This document shows, piece after piece, positions 1 through 10,100 of a stretch of 21,945 nt of DNA (position 1 is the stretch's first letter; every line of letters begins with the position of its first letter). The DNA comes from Trichosphaerium sp. ATCC 40318 (taxonomy: Eukaryota > Discosea > Flabellinia > Trichosidae): positions 1-21,945 of the forward strand of contig JALMLS010000597.1 in assembly GCA_038496445.1 (NCBI GenBank), written 5' to 3'. A program made the translations under genes and the position numbers. The notes beneath the pieces were generated by a model. The model did not search any database and had not been told where the DNA came from. It was given only the letters and a program-made list of their open reading frames with translations.

Positions 1-54
1 CTGTGGTATCGTATTTCTGTATCTCAGCTGATTGATAGTGAGGTACTGGTATAG

Positions 55-844
55 GAACTTACTTTCCACAAATATTAAGCGTACTACATCCAAACTTCCC
101 ATGGTCTTGGAAGCGCTTTGGCAAAAACTTGAAAAAATCAACTCAAAGGTACTCACAGTTCTTCAATTTTTTCTTTCTCTAATGATCCTGTTTAGATGGG
201 TAATTGATACAGTTGCCGAGATATTTCCAGGATCTCAGATCCTTGAAGAACATTGTATTGGATCCAGCCATTCGTCAGGACTACCTCATGTTGTCGATGC
301 TTATGTTCCCGAGTATAATCTTGTTATTGAGTATCAAGGTTAGCTTTAATTTGTTTTGTTCTAACTAACGGTAAAAAAGGTGAACATCATTATACTGACG
401 TATTTCCTCATGCAGCGCCATCAGCAAAATTTGATTTTACTGACGGAGAGAAAGCACAATTCTGTAGAGTAGCAGGTATTAAAACAGACCGAAAAAAACC
501 CCTCTAGAATAACTTGATTTTTTTGCCACAACAACGCGCCATAGTGAGCTCTCACGTGATCTTACTTGTAATTTTTCAATTCCCTTTTCAATGGTTTAAC
601 TGATTTCTGACTCTTAGGCTTATATCTGGTACCTATTCCGTATTGGGTATCTACTTCTGATGGTATAATAGCCGCTATTAAAGAATGTGCTCCAAATGTT
701 ACAATTCCTCATAGTAGGGATCATAGCAGTTATAAGGGAGATTTTATACCTCAAGTGATTACTAATGGATCCCTTATGAACACTAATCGTAATGGTACTT
801 CCATAACACCTAGTAATTCTCATGTCAAAGTACTTGCTTCGTGA
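55..844 (+). CDS. Vsr-like PD-(D/E)XK nuclease-fold protein, 5'-partial
   Basis: The visible exons are 55-148, 196-338, 380-475 and 618-844 (stop at 842-844). The joined reading is open for about 185 residues. The 5' part lies outside the window, and an acceptor at 53-54 would begin the first visible exon. The key block is DAYVPEYNLVIEYQGEHHY: an Asp followed 11 residues later by E-Y-Q, then GEHHY. This is the active-site layout of Vsr/DUF559-like PD-(D/E)XK nucleases, with Gln in place of the usual Lys. Downstream D-x-E-K and then GLYLVPIPYWV match the conserved strand that closes this fold. The segment before the core (FGKNLKKSTQRWVIDTVAEI) fits the family's usual N-terminal helix. The last ~65 residues are polar and unrecognised. 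The intron 476-617 carries TCACGTGA. Substrate and role are unknown. The fold call is fairly sure; nuclease activity is inferred. Confidence 0.72.
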
Positions 845-1491
845 TAAGAAATTAAGAATGAGAAGAAAACAAGAAAGTGATTCTTCGGCTTGGAAAGTCT
901 GTCCATTGAAAAGAGGCTCTTAGCGGCGATAAAGTGGTGGATTTGGGCACCAAAGGGTATATGGAGGGCAAACATCAGGTCACGCAGTATTCTTACAGTT
1001 AGCTCGCTGTAGCAAGACTCACCTTGAAAACAGACTGTGAGTTCATACAACTAACGAAGCCAATTTATTACCAACATTGACTGGTAAAGTACTGACGAAT
1101 AGATTAATACGTTATTCTATAGATTACGATCAAAATACGGTGGCACACAAACAGGACTTGCGCATGCAAATAAGTCTATGTAAGAAAATAAACAGAACTT
1201 ATTAAAATATGAGCACTTCTGCGATTACTTTGTGGAAGATAAATCACGTGTGATGAATCTGAACATTGTAGACTTTACATTTCTTGGTTGTTACATAAAA
1301 ACATACCTACAAAAGCGTTGCAATTGGTATTATTGGTGCGTATCATACAATGTCTCTTCGTGACTCCAGAGTATGTTCCAAAATCACAGCAGACCAATAA
1401 TCACAATCAGGCAATTTTATCTTTTGGCACATAAAAGTCACAACAGTTCAACTCATGCTTTCAAAGACAACAGTAACAGCATACATACAAC
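845..1491. other. Intergenic region between two tandem plus-strand genes
   Basis: This 647-nt stretch has no exon chain I could support. Several short open frames exist on both strands but lack family resemblance or paired splice sites. One CACGTG palindrome lies at 1245-1250. The final ~100 nt should hold the promoter of the oxidoreductase gene; no TATA box is obvious. Confidence 0.5.
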
Positions 1492-3356
1492 ATGATGAAA
1501 GCACTTAAATACGATAAAAGCGGCGATATAAGCAACTTGTCAATCGGACAAGTACCCAAACCATCAATACAGGCAAAAGACGACGTACTCATAAAGGTAT
1601 ACGCGTCAGCAATAAATCCAGTCGATTACAAGAGGTCTGGAGGACATCTCCCAATAAAAGAAGAGGGATACCCGATAGTGCCTGGGTACACTAGCGGCAG
1701 CAAGTAGCTCGCTGTAAACACATTTTAAAAGATGCCTCAGTGGCAAAACAGCTTGTGAAGTTACCGCAAATTTTTCCGCTTATCTTCTGTAGGTACGACG
1801 TTGCTGGTGTTGTTGAGCAAGTAGGCGAGGATGTCAAACGTTTCAAGGTTGGAGACGCTGTCTATGGTGACGTTCAATCAAACGGTTTAACACCAAAACG
1901 TAAGTACTTTATTTCTCCGCCTTTTTGCGTATAAAGTAGCTTTGGAGTTGTATAGCTTCTTAGTATGCGTATCCGTATCATTCAAGTTGAAGCTTTTTTG
2001 CACGAAATTGCGAGTTTTTGTCAGATCTAGACAATCCAAACGGTTTTGACACTTTTTGACATAACTAACAAACCACCCTCAAAAATGTGATCATACCATT
2101 GGTGAGTTTGTCGGAGAAATTGTTGCGGAGCGTTTTATTTGTTAAACGCACGTGATTTTTGGTCCAATACTTTTTATTTACATATTTGTGGTGGCGCTTT
2201 CCATCGCTACATCGCTACCTATTGAGTAGTTTTCTGTAATTTTAGCCTTCTCATCTTTGTCAATACCCCGAGTACTAGTGGCGTTGGAAGTGCTAGCAGT
2301 TTACATGCGTATGTAGGTAAAATATTGTGAGTATCTTGAGTGCGTATTGATATAACGTGCAAGTTTTTTTGATAGTTGATGATACGGACAAGAATATAAA
2401 TATCTGACTCCTGCAACAAAATTCTTACTTATTTAATTTCTTTTAGAATATGGAGCTATTGCAGAATATGTCGTACGTATTTGCCAGCAGGAATAAGAAG
2501 CGCTCAACTCACGTGGTGATGTTTTTTGTTCACCACACTTTTAGGTCTGCAAAGCATGCTTGCTTGCTAAGAAACCTTCTAAACTTAGCTTCACAGAAGC
2601 AGCGGGAGTTCCAGTCGCTGCTGAAACAGCATATTATGCGTTCAAACTGGGTGAACTCAAGTAAAATAATAAGCATTTGAAAACCTTGTTTACTTACTTT
2701 GTGTTTTAGGCAAGGAGGTAAAGTTCTCATCACTGCTGGTGCGGGTGGTGTTGGTACTTTTGCAATACAAATAGCAAAGAAAATCTTTAAATCAGGAACT
2801 ATTTACACCACTGGAAGCTCACCAAAGCTCGAAAAACTGACCGCGTTTGGAGCAGATGAACTAATAAACTACAAAAAGGTTAAGTTTGAAGAGACACTTT
2901 CTGATTTGGATCTTGTCTTTGACCTCACTGGAGAAGCACCAAAAGCTACTAAAGTAGTACGTGAAATATTTAATTATTGAATGTCAAGAATTTGAACAAA
3001 GACTTAACGAGTTTAAGGTTAAAAAAGATGGTAAAACAAGAGTAATAACAGCATCATTCTTTGAACAGATTGAAGGCGTAAAATTCTTTAGTTTGGCTTC
3101 TGATGGAAGCATACTTGACGCTCTTAATCCTTATTTTGAAAGCGGAGATATTGTGGTGGTACAGCAATATAACTAAGATGAGTGATGAGTCAGCAATACT
3201 AACTAGTTTTTAGAAAATTGAAAAAGAGTTTTCGTTCGATGACAGCATTGCTGCTTGGAAACATGCAATGGAAAGTCGTCCTTTTGGAAAGGTACAATAT
3301 TAAATTTACTAGTTGTATTGATAAACAACCAATAGGTTGTCATTAAACACTTATAA
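1492..3356 (+). CDS. Zinc-independent quinone oxidoreductase / enone reductase (MDR superfamily)
   Basis: Exons are 1492-1685, 1793-1899, 2447-2472, 2545-2660, 2710-2956, 3018-3158, 3214-3291 and 3336-3356. They join in frame to 309 aa, the usual length for this family. Family landmarks in order: MKALKYDKSGD start; INPVDYKRSGG; PIVPGYDVAGVVEQVG; VGDAVYGD; YGAIAEYVV; LSFTEAAGVPVAAETAYYA; and the NAD(P)H-binding loop ITAGAGGVGTFAIQIAK at about residues 155-171. The C-terminus ends in GKVVIKHL, the classic end of these enzymes. The order resembles plant and bacterial alkenal/2-methylene-furanone reductases, which reduce activated C=C bonds or quinones with NADPH in the cytosol. There is no catalytic zinc ligand set. 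Exon 3 is only 26 nt, and intron 2 (1900-2446, 547 nt) is unusually long. The exact substrate cannot be told. The ATG at 1492 is followed at once by a second ATG; either could start. Confidence 0.92.
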
Positions 3357-3387
3357 AGGGGTACTCAGAACGAAATTGTTTTTGCTA

Positions 3388-3393
3388 AATAAA
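3388..3393 (+). terminator. Poly(A) signal AATAAA after the oxidoreductase gene
   Basis: A canonical hexamer lies about 32 nt past the oxidoreductase stop codon. The gene on the other side is convergent, so the two 3' ends share the short 3357-3599 spacer. Confidence 0.45.
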
Positions 3394-3568
3394 AAAAACA
3401 GTGCATAATTCCTGCAATCTTATTAGTTCCATTGTGCCTTGGAACTGGTTCGATTTGACGAAGGCATTTGTAGCCTGTCAATGATTACATACATTGGTTG
3501 TGTCAATGTACGAAAAAGGTTGCTTAGTGACGAGTAAACTTAAACAGCGTTTGTAAAACAGAACGGTT

Positions 3569-3574
3569 TTTATT
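3569..3574 (-). terminator. Poly(A) signal of the subtilase gene (minus strand)
   Basis: TTTATT on the plus strand reads AATAAA on the minus strand, about 26 nt past the subtilase stop. Confidence 0.45.
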
Positions 3575-3599
3575 GAATAAAGCAGGAACACCAGTATTT

Positions 3600-6500
3600 T
3601 TAAGGACAAATCACGTGAATGGACAATGAATCAATCGTGAGTTGTTTGTGTAATCCTTCATGTATACTCACTTCGAGATGCACATGATCACGATTTAGAA
3701 CAGATCCAATTGTCTGAGATGAAAACACTTGACCTTCTGCATATGTTTCACTGTATCCTGGCTCTGTATCAATGTATCCAAGATCGATCTAATTAAATGT
3801 AAACAAACAATGTAGTTATCAAGAAACTGACGTACTTTCTTGTGTCTATGATAACTGTGTTCTGGAACGAGTGCTGCAAACTTGATTCGTTTTGATACAT
3901 GGAATTCAGCCTCCACTTTGTATCTAATATTGTGGTTAGTCATGTGTTTTATTAAATGGCGGTACCTAATGCTGACAACGACCGTGTGGTTATAAATATG
4001 TTGTATCGTGTGACCACCACTCAACAAGTAGGAACCTTCAATTGGAATATCAAAGATGATTGACAACGGATACTTGTGATAGTTGTAGCTGAACTTTGAC
4101 GCATAAAGTGCCAAATCATCATCTGCTTCTTGTACAAAAGATGCAGCATCATCCATGGTACAATCTGTTGAGAATACATCAACATCCGACAGATGATGAG
4201 GACAATCGTAGTTTGGATGATTCTTGAATCCGAGAGTATGGCTTTGAGGATATCGAGGAAATACACGATGAGGGCGAGCACCATGAGCAATTTGAACAGA
4301 TGTAAGAGCATCAACAACACCATATCCAGACAGAATATCAGAACCAGGTGTATGGATGTCAATTGAAGCGAGTTTGAAGACAGTGTTCATGTATGACTAA
4401 ATACGTTAATATCAGCACGTGTTTTACTGGTGGCAATTTGACATGACGTACTCTTTCGTTTATTCTTGACTTTTCGAGGATAAGTCCAGCAATTGCAGCA
4501 AGGTGAGGAGCAGCTGCAGAGGTTCCAAAGAATGGATTGAAGCCTGGTGTTGATGTAGAAACACCATCAGCAGCTGTGAATTCTGGTTTCATTCTCACTT
4601 CTCCACCTTGAGCAGCAGTGTAAACGCCTTCTTCCAGAATATTACCATCCTTATCAAAGAAAATATTCACTGGTCCCAGAGAAGAGAAGGATTCTAGAAC
4701 AATGAGTTAACACCAGCAAGAATAACAATAAGTAAAAAGAAACAGTACCAGTGATTGTCGAAGTATTGAACGGTTGTATTGGGTCACCAGTCCCTGCAAA
4801 TGCTGCGGCCACTGAGAATGAAGACCGAGCAGCAGAATGTCCAAACGTATTTGATGGTCGAACAGGAATTCTAGCACGTGGAGCCAACATTCGTATTCTT
4901 CTTTGAGATATAGTTTCATTGTACTCAAAGTTGAGAAAACCGAATCTGATTGCAATTCCTGGTGGCAGTGATATAAATGCAAGTGGGATTGGTTCACCAC
5001 CTCTGGTAGACTGAGAACTGGAAAGTTCGGGAATGAACTCGCCAGTAGTATCGTTAAACACTATGATGAAATATTGTTCCGTAGGCATTTGCTACAATTA
5101 AAAATGAGCCAAAGAAATAAGAATCAATGCGTGATACATTTACTCTGTACTTCGTTATATTAAGATAAATTGGTTTTGAAGTACAAGTAAATGTAACCAA
5201 TCGCCTGAATTTTCTACGGTAGATAAACTTTTGACAGAAAAATACTTATGAAGGCATTTGCAAGTACATATGTAAAAAAAAAAAAAAGAAGAAGAAAAAA
5301 CTTACATAAGAATCCGACCAATACAGAAAAACATTCAAGTTACTAGTACTATCAGGACTAGTAGAAACTCGAACCAATTCAGTTCCTCCAAATATTTCAA
5401 AAAAATGAAATGCAGGCCCTGATGACGTTGTAGTGTTGAAATCAACAGCGTACGTGTTGGCTAAATTAATGTGAATAGTTAAGTAATGATTTAGAGGTTA
5501 AGTTTGTACTTCGAAAATTTCCGCCTGCTGAAAAAAACAAAGCACCATCTTCAGTGACTTTATCAGCTGATTGTGCAACAATATCATCCTATTCAGCATG
5601 AGTAAAAATGTGCATTCGACCAAAAAAAAACAACATTATTTCAGTCATATTTTTAGACTCACTTGGAAAGGTGCTTCTGAAAAGTATATAACATCATCAA
5701 CAATAATATCACAGCCATATTCGAAACGAAGTAATTCGATATTCCTTGAAAATTGGAACAGAGAAATAAAAGCAGAAGCGAAGAACACTAAAAAAGAGCA
5801 TGAGAAAAACGACATTTCAGCGAACATGAAAGTTTTTGTACACTCTGCATCGGGAGCCAAATCAAAAATAATTTCAGCCATTGCTGATCCTTCACTACTA
5901 CACGGGAAAATATTCTGTGTTTGATTTGTGAGTGGATCTGTAATGATTGTGATGGAGTTTAAGTCGCCCGAGGAAGTAAGGTTGTCTAAAACCTAAAATA
6001 AAGAATAAATACGTCACATAAAACGCCAAACATTGTACAACTACGCCAAGATACGTACATCGAGAATAACACAATCTGAAAGAATACCTATCTTTACACC
6101 TTTCCCCGTTGATCCTTCTCCAAAAACTCTTGCAAGATTTGCTCTGTGAGCCGCATCACCCTCCGAAACAGTATCCCGCAAAGTAGTTCTATGCTACTCG
6201 AAAGTTAAAAGTATTCAGCTAACGCGAGATAGCAGAAAAACATTAGTGTACTTTTTTAGCTAATTTCTCTGAATATTTTCTCGAATAACACGTGGTGGGT
6301 AATAAGAGTAATTCTTGATTTGAAAAGAAGTTTGCCACGTGTAGTGCAAACCCACGTGATTACGAGAATATTTATGCTGTTGCGTACCGATCTTGGCTGT
6401 ATGCTATCTACCATAGACATAGAGCAGAGCGTATTCATGTCGTCCATGCTAGCGGGCATACGAACAACAACACAGTCGTCTTGTGGATGGTGTTTGTACA

Positions 6501-6881
6501 TAACCTTCATTATGAGTTAAAACACAATCGCATGTTACCAATAAGCGTACTTCACAGCCATCTACACTATCTGCGGCGTTTGAAATACCATTGATATCGG
6601 AGCCACAAACTTCAACTTCCATTGCTTCCGACGCCTGTTTGTGCGTCATTGATGCCCTTGAGACGTTAGATAGAGCTAACGGAAAGGAACTAAACGTACA
6701 TTTCTTTGTACAAGCCAAGTGTAATACAAGAAGTATCAAATGATGAAGCATAAGCATCTAGCTTTTGTTTAATCGTATCCACATTCTCCATGAAGAACTC
6801 AGGAGCGTCAGCGCCCTCAAACACATCTTGAGCATAGAGAAAAGAAGAGGCAGCGATCAAAAACAATATACAGAGCTTCAT
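3600..6881 (-). CDS. Secreted subtilisin-like serine peptidase (family S8)
   Basis: Thirteen exons in transcription order: 6881-6728, 6675-6551, 6504-6388, 6193-6059, 5992-5842, 5787-5663, 5588-5510, 5460-5306, 5091-4749, 4693-4452, 4396-3966, 3923-3836 and 3788-3600. They join in frame to 777 aa. The start gives a signal peptide (MKLCILFLIAASSFLYAQ). The peptidase domain opens at GDAAHRANLARVFGEG; the catalytic Asp lies in KIGILSD (about residue 172). The position normally held by His-Gly-Thr reads SEGSAMAEI, placing Glu211 there. DIIVDDVIYF and the oxyanion Asn in SAGGN (about 293) follow. The catalytic Ser is in FFGTSAAAPH (about 520), and SGYGVVDAL closes the domain. About 200 C-terminal residues are unassigned. 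The fold resembles bacterial-type subtilases that also lack the His motif, so Glu may be the native base. The model is well supported; substrate unknown. Confidence 0.9.
6289..6358. promoter_or_regulatory. Cluster of three CACGTG palindromes inside a subtilase intron
   Basis: CACGTG occurs at 6289-6294, 6336-6341 and 6353-6358. All lie within the 194-nt intron 6194-6387, one of the longer introns of the gene. The hexamer is the core of E-box/G-box sites bound by bHLH and bZIP factors. Binding here is only inferred, since the motif also recurs in introns of the other genes. Confidence 0.4.
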
Positions 6882-7195
6882 TGCTTGTATGAGCCTAAAG
6901 CAACTTTATATATCTGATTTTGTGAATTCTCTGTTCTCGTTTCATCACGGTGCGCTGATAACACAAAAAACCTTATTAATTAATCATTAATTCGTCGTGT
7001 AATGCTCTGATGAAGGCAGAAATTAACTACGTGCAGGTCATGTGAAGTAAATTGATGCAGACGACTAAAATTCTACTAAATGTGCACGAGAATCCACATC
7101 AGTGGATTCTCGTGCATTTCTTGGTTTTGGGTTGCTAAAAATATCTTAGATTTCGTTGTTTTTAGCCCAAAACCCAATCACAAATACAACAACCA
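6882..7195. other. Divergent promoter region between subtilase and MULE-like gene
   Basis: This 314-nt spacer separates two divergent starts. A TATATAAAG-like box for the minus strand lies at 6904-6912, only about 23 nt above the subtilase ATG, which would imply a very short leader. The half next to the MULE-like gene holds two stem-loop sequences (7083-7116 and 7123-7175). No gene is seen. Confidence 0.45.
7083..7116. repeat. Perfect 15-bp inverted repeat with 4-nt loop
   Basis: The arms 7083-7097 (TGCACGAGAATCCAC) and 7102-7116 are exact reverse complements around the loop ATCA. A second, imperfect inverted repeat follows directly: arm 7123-7141 (ending GGGTTGCTAAAAA) pairs with 7159-7175 (TTTTTAGCCCAAAACCC). 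Both lie in the leader or promoter of the MULE-like gene, ending about 20 nt before its ATG. Confidence 0.8.
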
Positions 7196-10100
7196 ATGCT
7201 AACACACGAAGTGGAGGTTGGTGACCTCCCTGACTTTTTTCTTCGGCCTACTCTTGGCATACTTCGAGTACGAGATTTTATCTAATTACAGGGCTGAAAC
7301 TCAACAAGGCATTTTTGGACAATGCCTAGGCATTTTCATCAAATAATGCCTTATTTTTTACAAAAATGCCTAGTTTTTGCCTCATTCAAAAAGGCAAATA
7401 CAGGGCAATGCCTTATTTTTTGCTCCAAAAATGCCTTATATTTGATGAAAAATGCTTGCATCTGGTACACAAGATTGCAATGGTTTTGCCTGCATATTTT
7501 TAGGAATTATGCCCTTCAAATTAAGGCATAACTCATGCATCAATGCCTTATTTTGAAGGCAAAAAGTAAGCATTATCATAGTCTACAGTGCCTAATAAAC
7601 CAGGGCATTTTCAGGTAATAACACAACTATTTATTTTATAATACAGTACACATACAATACACAAAACTCCTAAGTCCACATTTGAAAAAACCTTAAAGAA
7701 AATATGAGATGGTGTAGAAAAAAAAAAAAAAAAACTTACCTTGTAGTGTTAGAATTCCGCGGTCCTGGAAATATCGCGGAGTTCACTCCTACTACTGTTG
7801 TAGGTGAAATAGAGTGCTGCAGTTCGTTTGGGGGTGGTTTCGTCTAATTTCATGAATTACTAAGAGCGCTAGGTGCCTATCTATATAAAACGTCAGTAGG
7901 TGATGTGAAAAAAAAAGTGTAAAAGTTGTTTGACTGTTACTTACCTTAAAACACTTCCTTAATGTGATCAGTCCTATGATATAGTATAGGCAATGCCTTA
8001 TATATGAATTAAAATACAAGGCATATATTGCTTAAAAAAATAAGGCATAATAAAGGCATAAAGTACTTGCAATACAGGGCATTACTTGATTTTATGCAAT
8101 GCCAAAAAATGCAATACAAGGCATTACCCGATTTTATGCAATGCCAAAAGATGCCCAAAAATGCCTGGTATTAATGCCTTTTTGATGAAGGCATTGCCTT
8201 TTTGTAAAAATGCCTTATTTTATTGGGCATTGCCAAATGCAAATGCCTTGATTTTGCCATCTAATGCCAAATGTTAGGAATATGCATCATTTTTTAAGGC
8301 AATGCCTTGCTGAGTTTCAGCCCTGTAGTGAATCCTAACAAGCGTTTAGTGTCAACTGGAACCGGTTCTGTACGGCACGGTTAACAAGAAACCATACGGT
8401 GTTCGCGCTGGACCAGGCACCAGAAAAATACCAGCACCTGGAGGACCACAGTTCTCCAATCCGCGATTTGTTGGAGAGAGGTACCGAGATTTTTATGAGG
8501 TACCTGCTGCAAATTCTCTCTCCGACAGGTTTTTGTGCAAGGAGCGCCTGTGCTGCGCTTTAAAAAATGGCTGTGAACCAAAAACCTGCACTGTAAAGGT
8601 AACCATCATCATTTACTGTGCGAACCAGCACACGGCTGTTGTGTACATTGAAGGTTCACACAGTCCTGGAATGGTTCCTGGTTCACCTTTAACTAAAGTA
8701 CAGTTTAAAGTACTTGTACGTCTTTTTTTTTTCTGTACTTACTTTTATTTTTTACTACTTACCTATTTTAGTGTCGGTTGCGTGCTATGGAAGAAGATGA
8801 GTTTGGAGTCACCAATCTTTTTGGTAACCTAAACGCTGGTTCTTTCGTACGCAACACTATTCCAAAAATAAAGCGAGATTTGGTAAACGAAGGCCTCATG
8901 ACTATGGTGCAAGCAACAAATTGGCGGATCTCACGCCAAATGGTTGCTACTTGGGGCAGAGCCAATATAACAACAACGAGGTACAAAAAAAAACAATATC
9001 AGAAAATAATTTTTATTTACATTAATTTTTTTTTAAGTACGGTCACCACAATAGATGAGGTGAATGCGTTTTTGTCAGACAAATCCATGGCACCATTCAT
9101 TTTATACCCCAAGCACAAAGAAAACTTTCCTGTAGCCAAAGATGGTAAAGGAAACTTTGTGGTTGTATTCGCAACCACAGAGTCCTTATCCATCCTTGCG
9201 CGCTATGGGTCTGAAATAGTGGGGTTAGATTCAGTGTACAAATTGAATCGGTACGAAAACACGTGGTTTAAATTTTTTGGTTTTTTTTTTGGCGTAAAAT
9301 GCGTTTGGTTGAAAAAGAAAAATTAAAAAACAAAATTGGGGTTTTTTCTGAAAATGTATTACTAATTCGTACCTTTAGTAATAAATACCCCGTGTGGGGT
9401 TTGGTATGTGAAGATGTAACTACTGGTTTCTTGGCTTCTCTGTGTATTGCTTCTTCTTCCCATGAAGAGAACATCACAGTGTTTCTTACTGTGGTAAAGA
9501 GACGCATTGAAAGTATAAGAGGTAAGTTTTAGAAAATAAAATAAAATCACAACTTAATGCCTTACTTACCTAGTCGCGCATGTACACGTTTGGAGTCCGG
9601 TAGTGATGATAGACAAAGATCCAGCTGAAAGGGCCGCTATAGTGCGCGTCGGCTTTTGCTACATCTTATGCCAATACCACTATCACTCCACATGGCGTCA
9701 AAAGATACGTGAGTTGTTCAGGGTAGAGCATCAGAATGCGTACGGTTTTTTTGGGGTTTGGGGAGATTTTTGTGTTGTGATTTTTTTTTCACAACACAAT
9801 GCCGCTAACCATTTTACCAGTGCTATGGACCAGCTTATCAAGTTAGAGCGTGCGACATCCAAAAAACACTTAAACCAATTGAAAAGTGATTTTTTGAGAT
9901 GGTGCATCTCAAACTCAAACAATTGGACCACTGATGGAGCAGGTAAAAAGATATCTCCTGCAAACCAACTGTACTTATACTTCGAGAAAAACTGGTACGT
10001 TTTAATAGTTTTTGGTTTTTTTTTGTTTATATTACGTACCTTTAATCCATACGTAGGTTTTCTGCCACTTGGGTTGATTCTTGGACTGATTATGGTCGTT

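Noticed and set aside
820-1050. Minus-strand open frame downstream of the nuclease gene
   Set aside because: No family resemblance, no clear splice signals, and it overlaps the 3' end of the well-supported plus-strand gene.
1000-1716. 12-mer TAGCTCGCTGTA present at 1000-1011 and 1705-1716
   Set aside because: Repeated 12-mers of this kind are expected by chance in a 22-kb window.
6676-6727. Longer first exon of the subtilase ending at GLYKEM
   Set aside because: That donor leaves a 24-nt intron and the wrong phase; the GTATTA donor gives a 52-nt intron and keeps the frame.
7281-8333. 8-bp hAT-type target duplication around the transposon
   Set aside because: The 8-mers TCTAATTA and TAGTGAAT do not match; only TA is shared.
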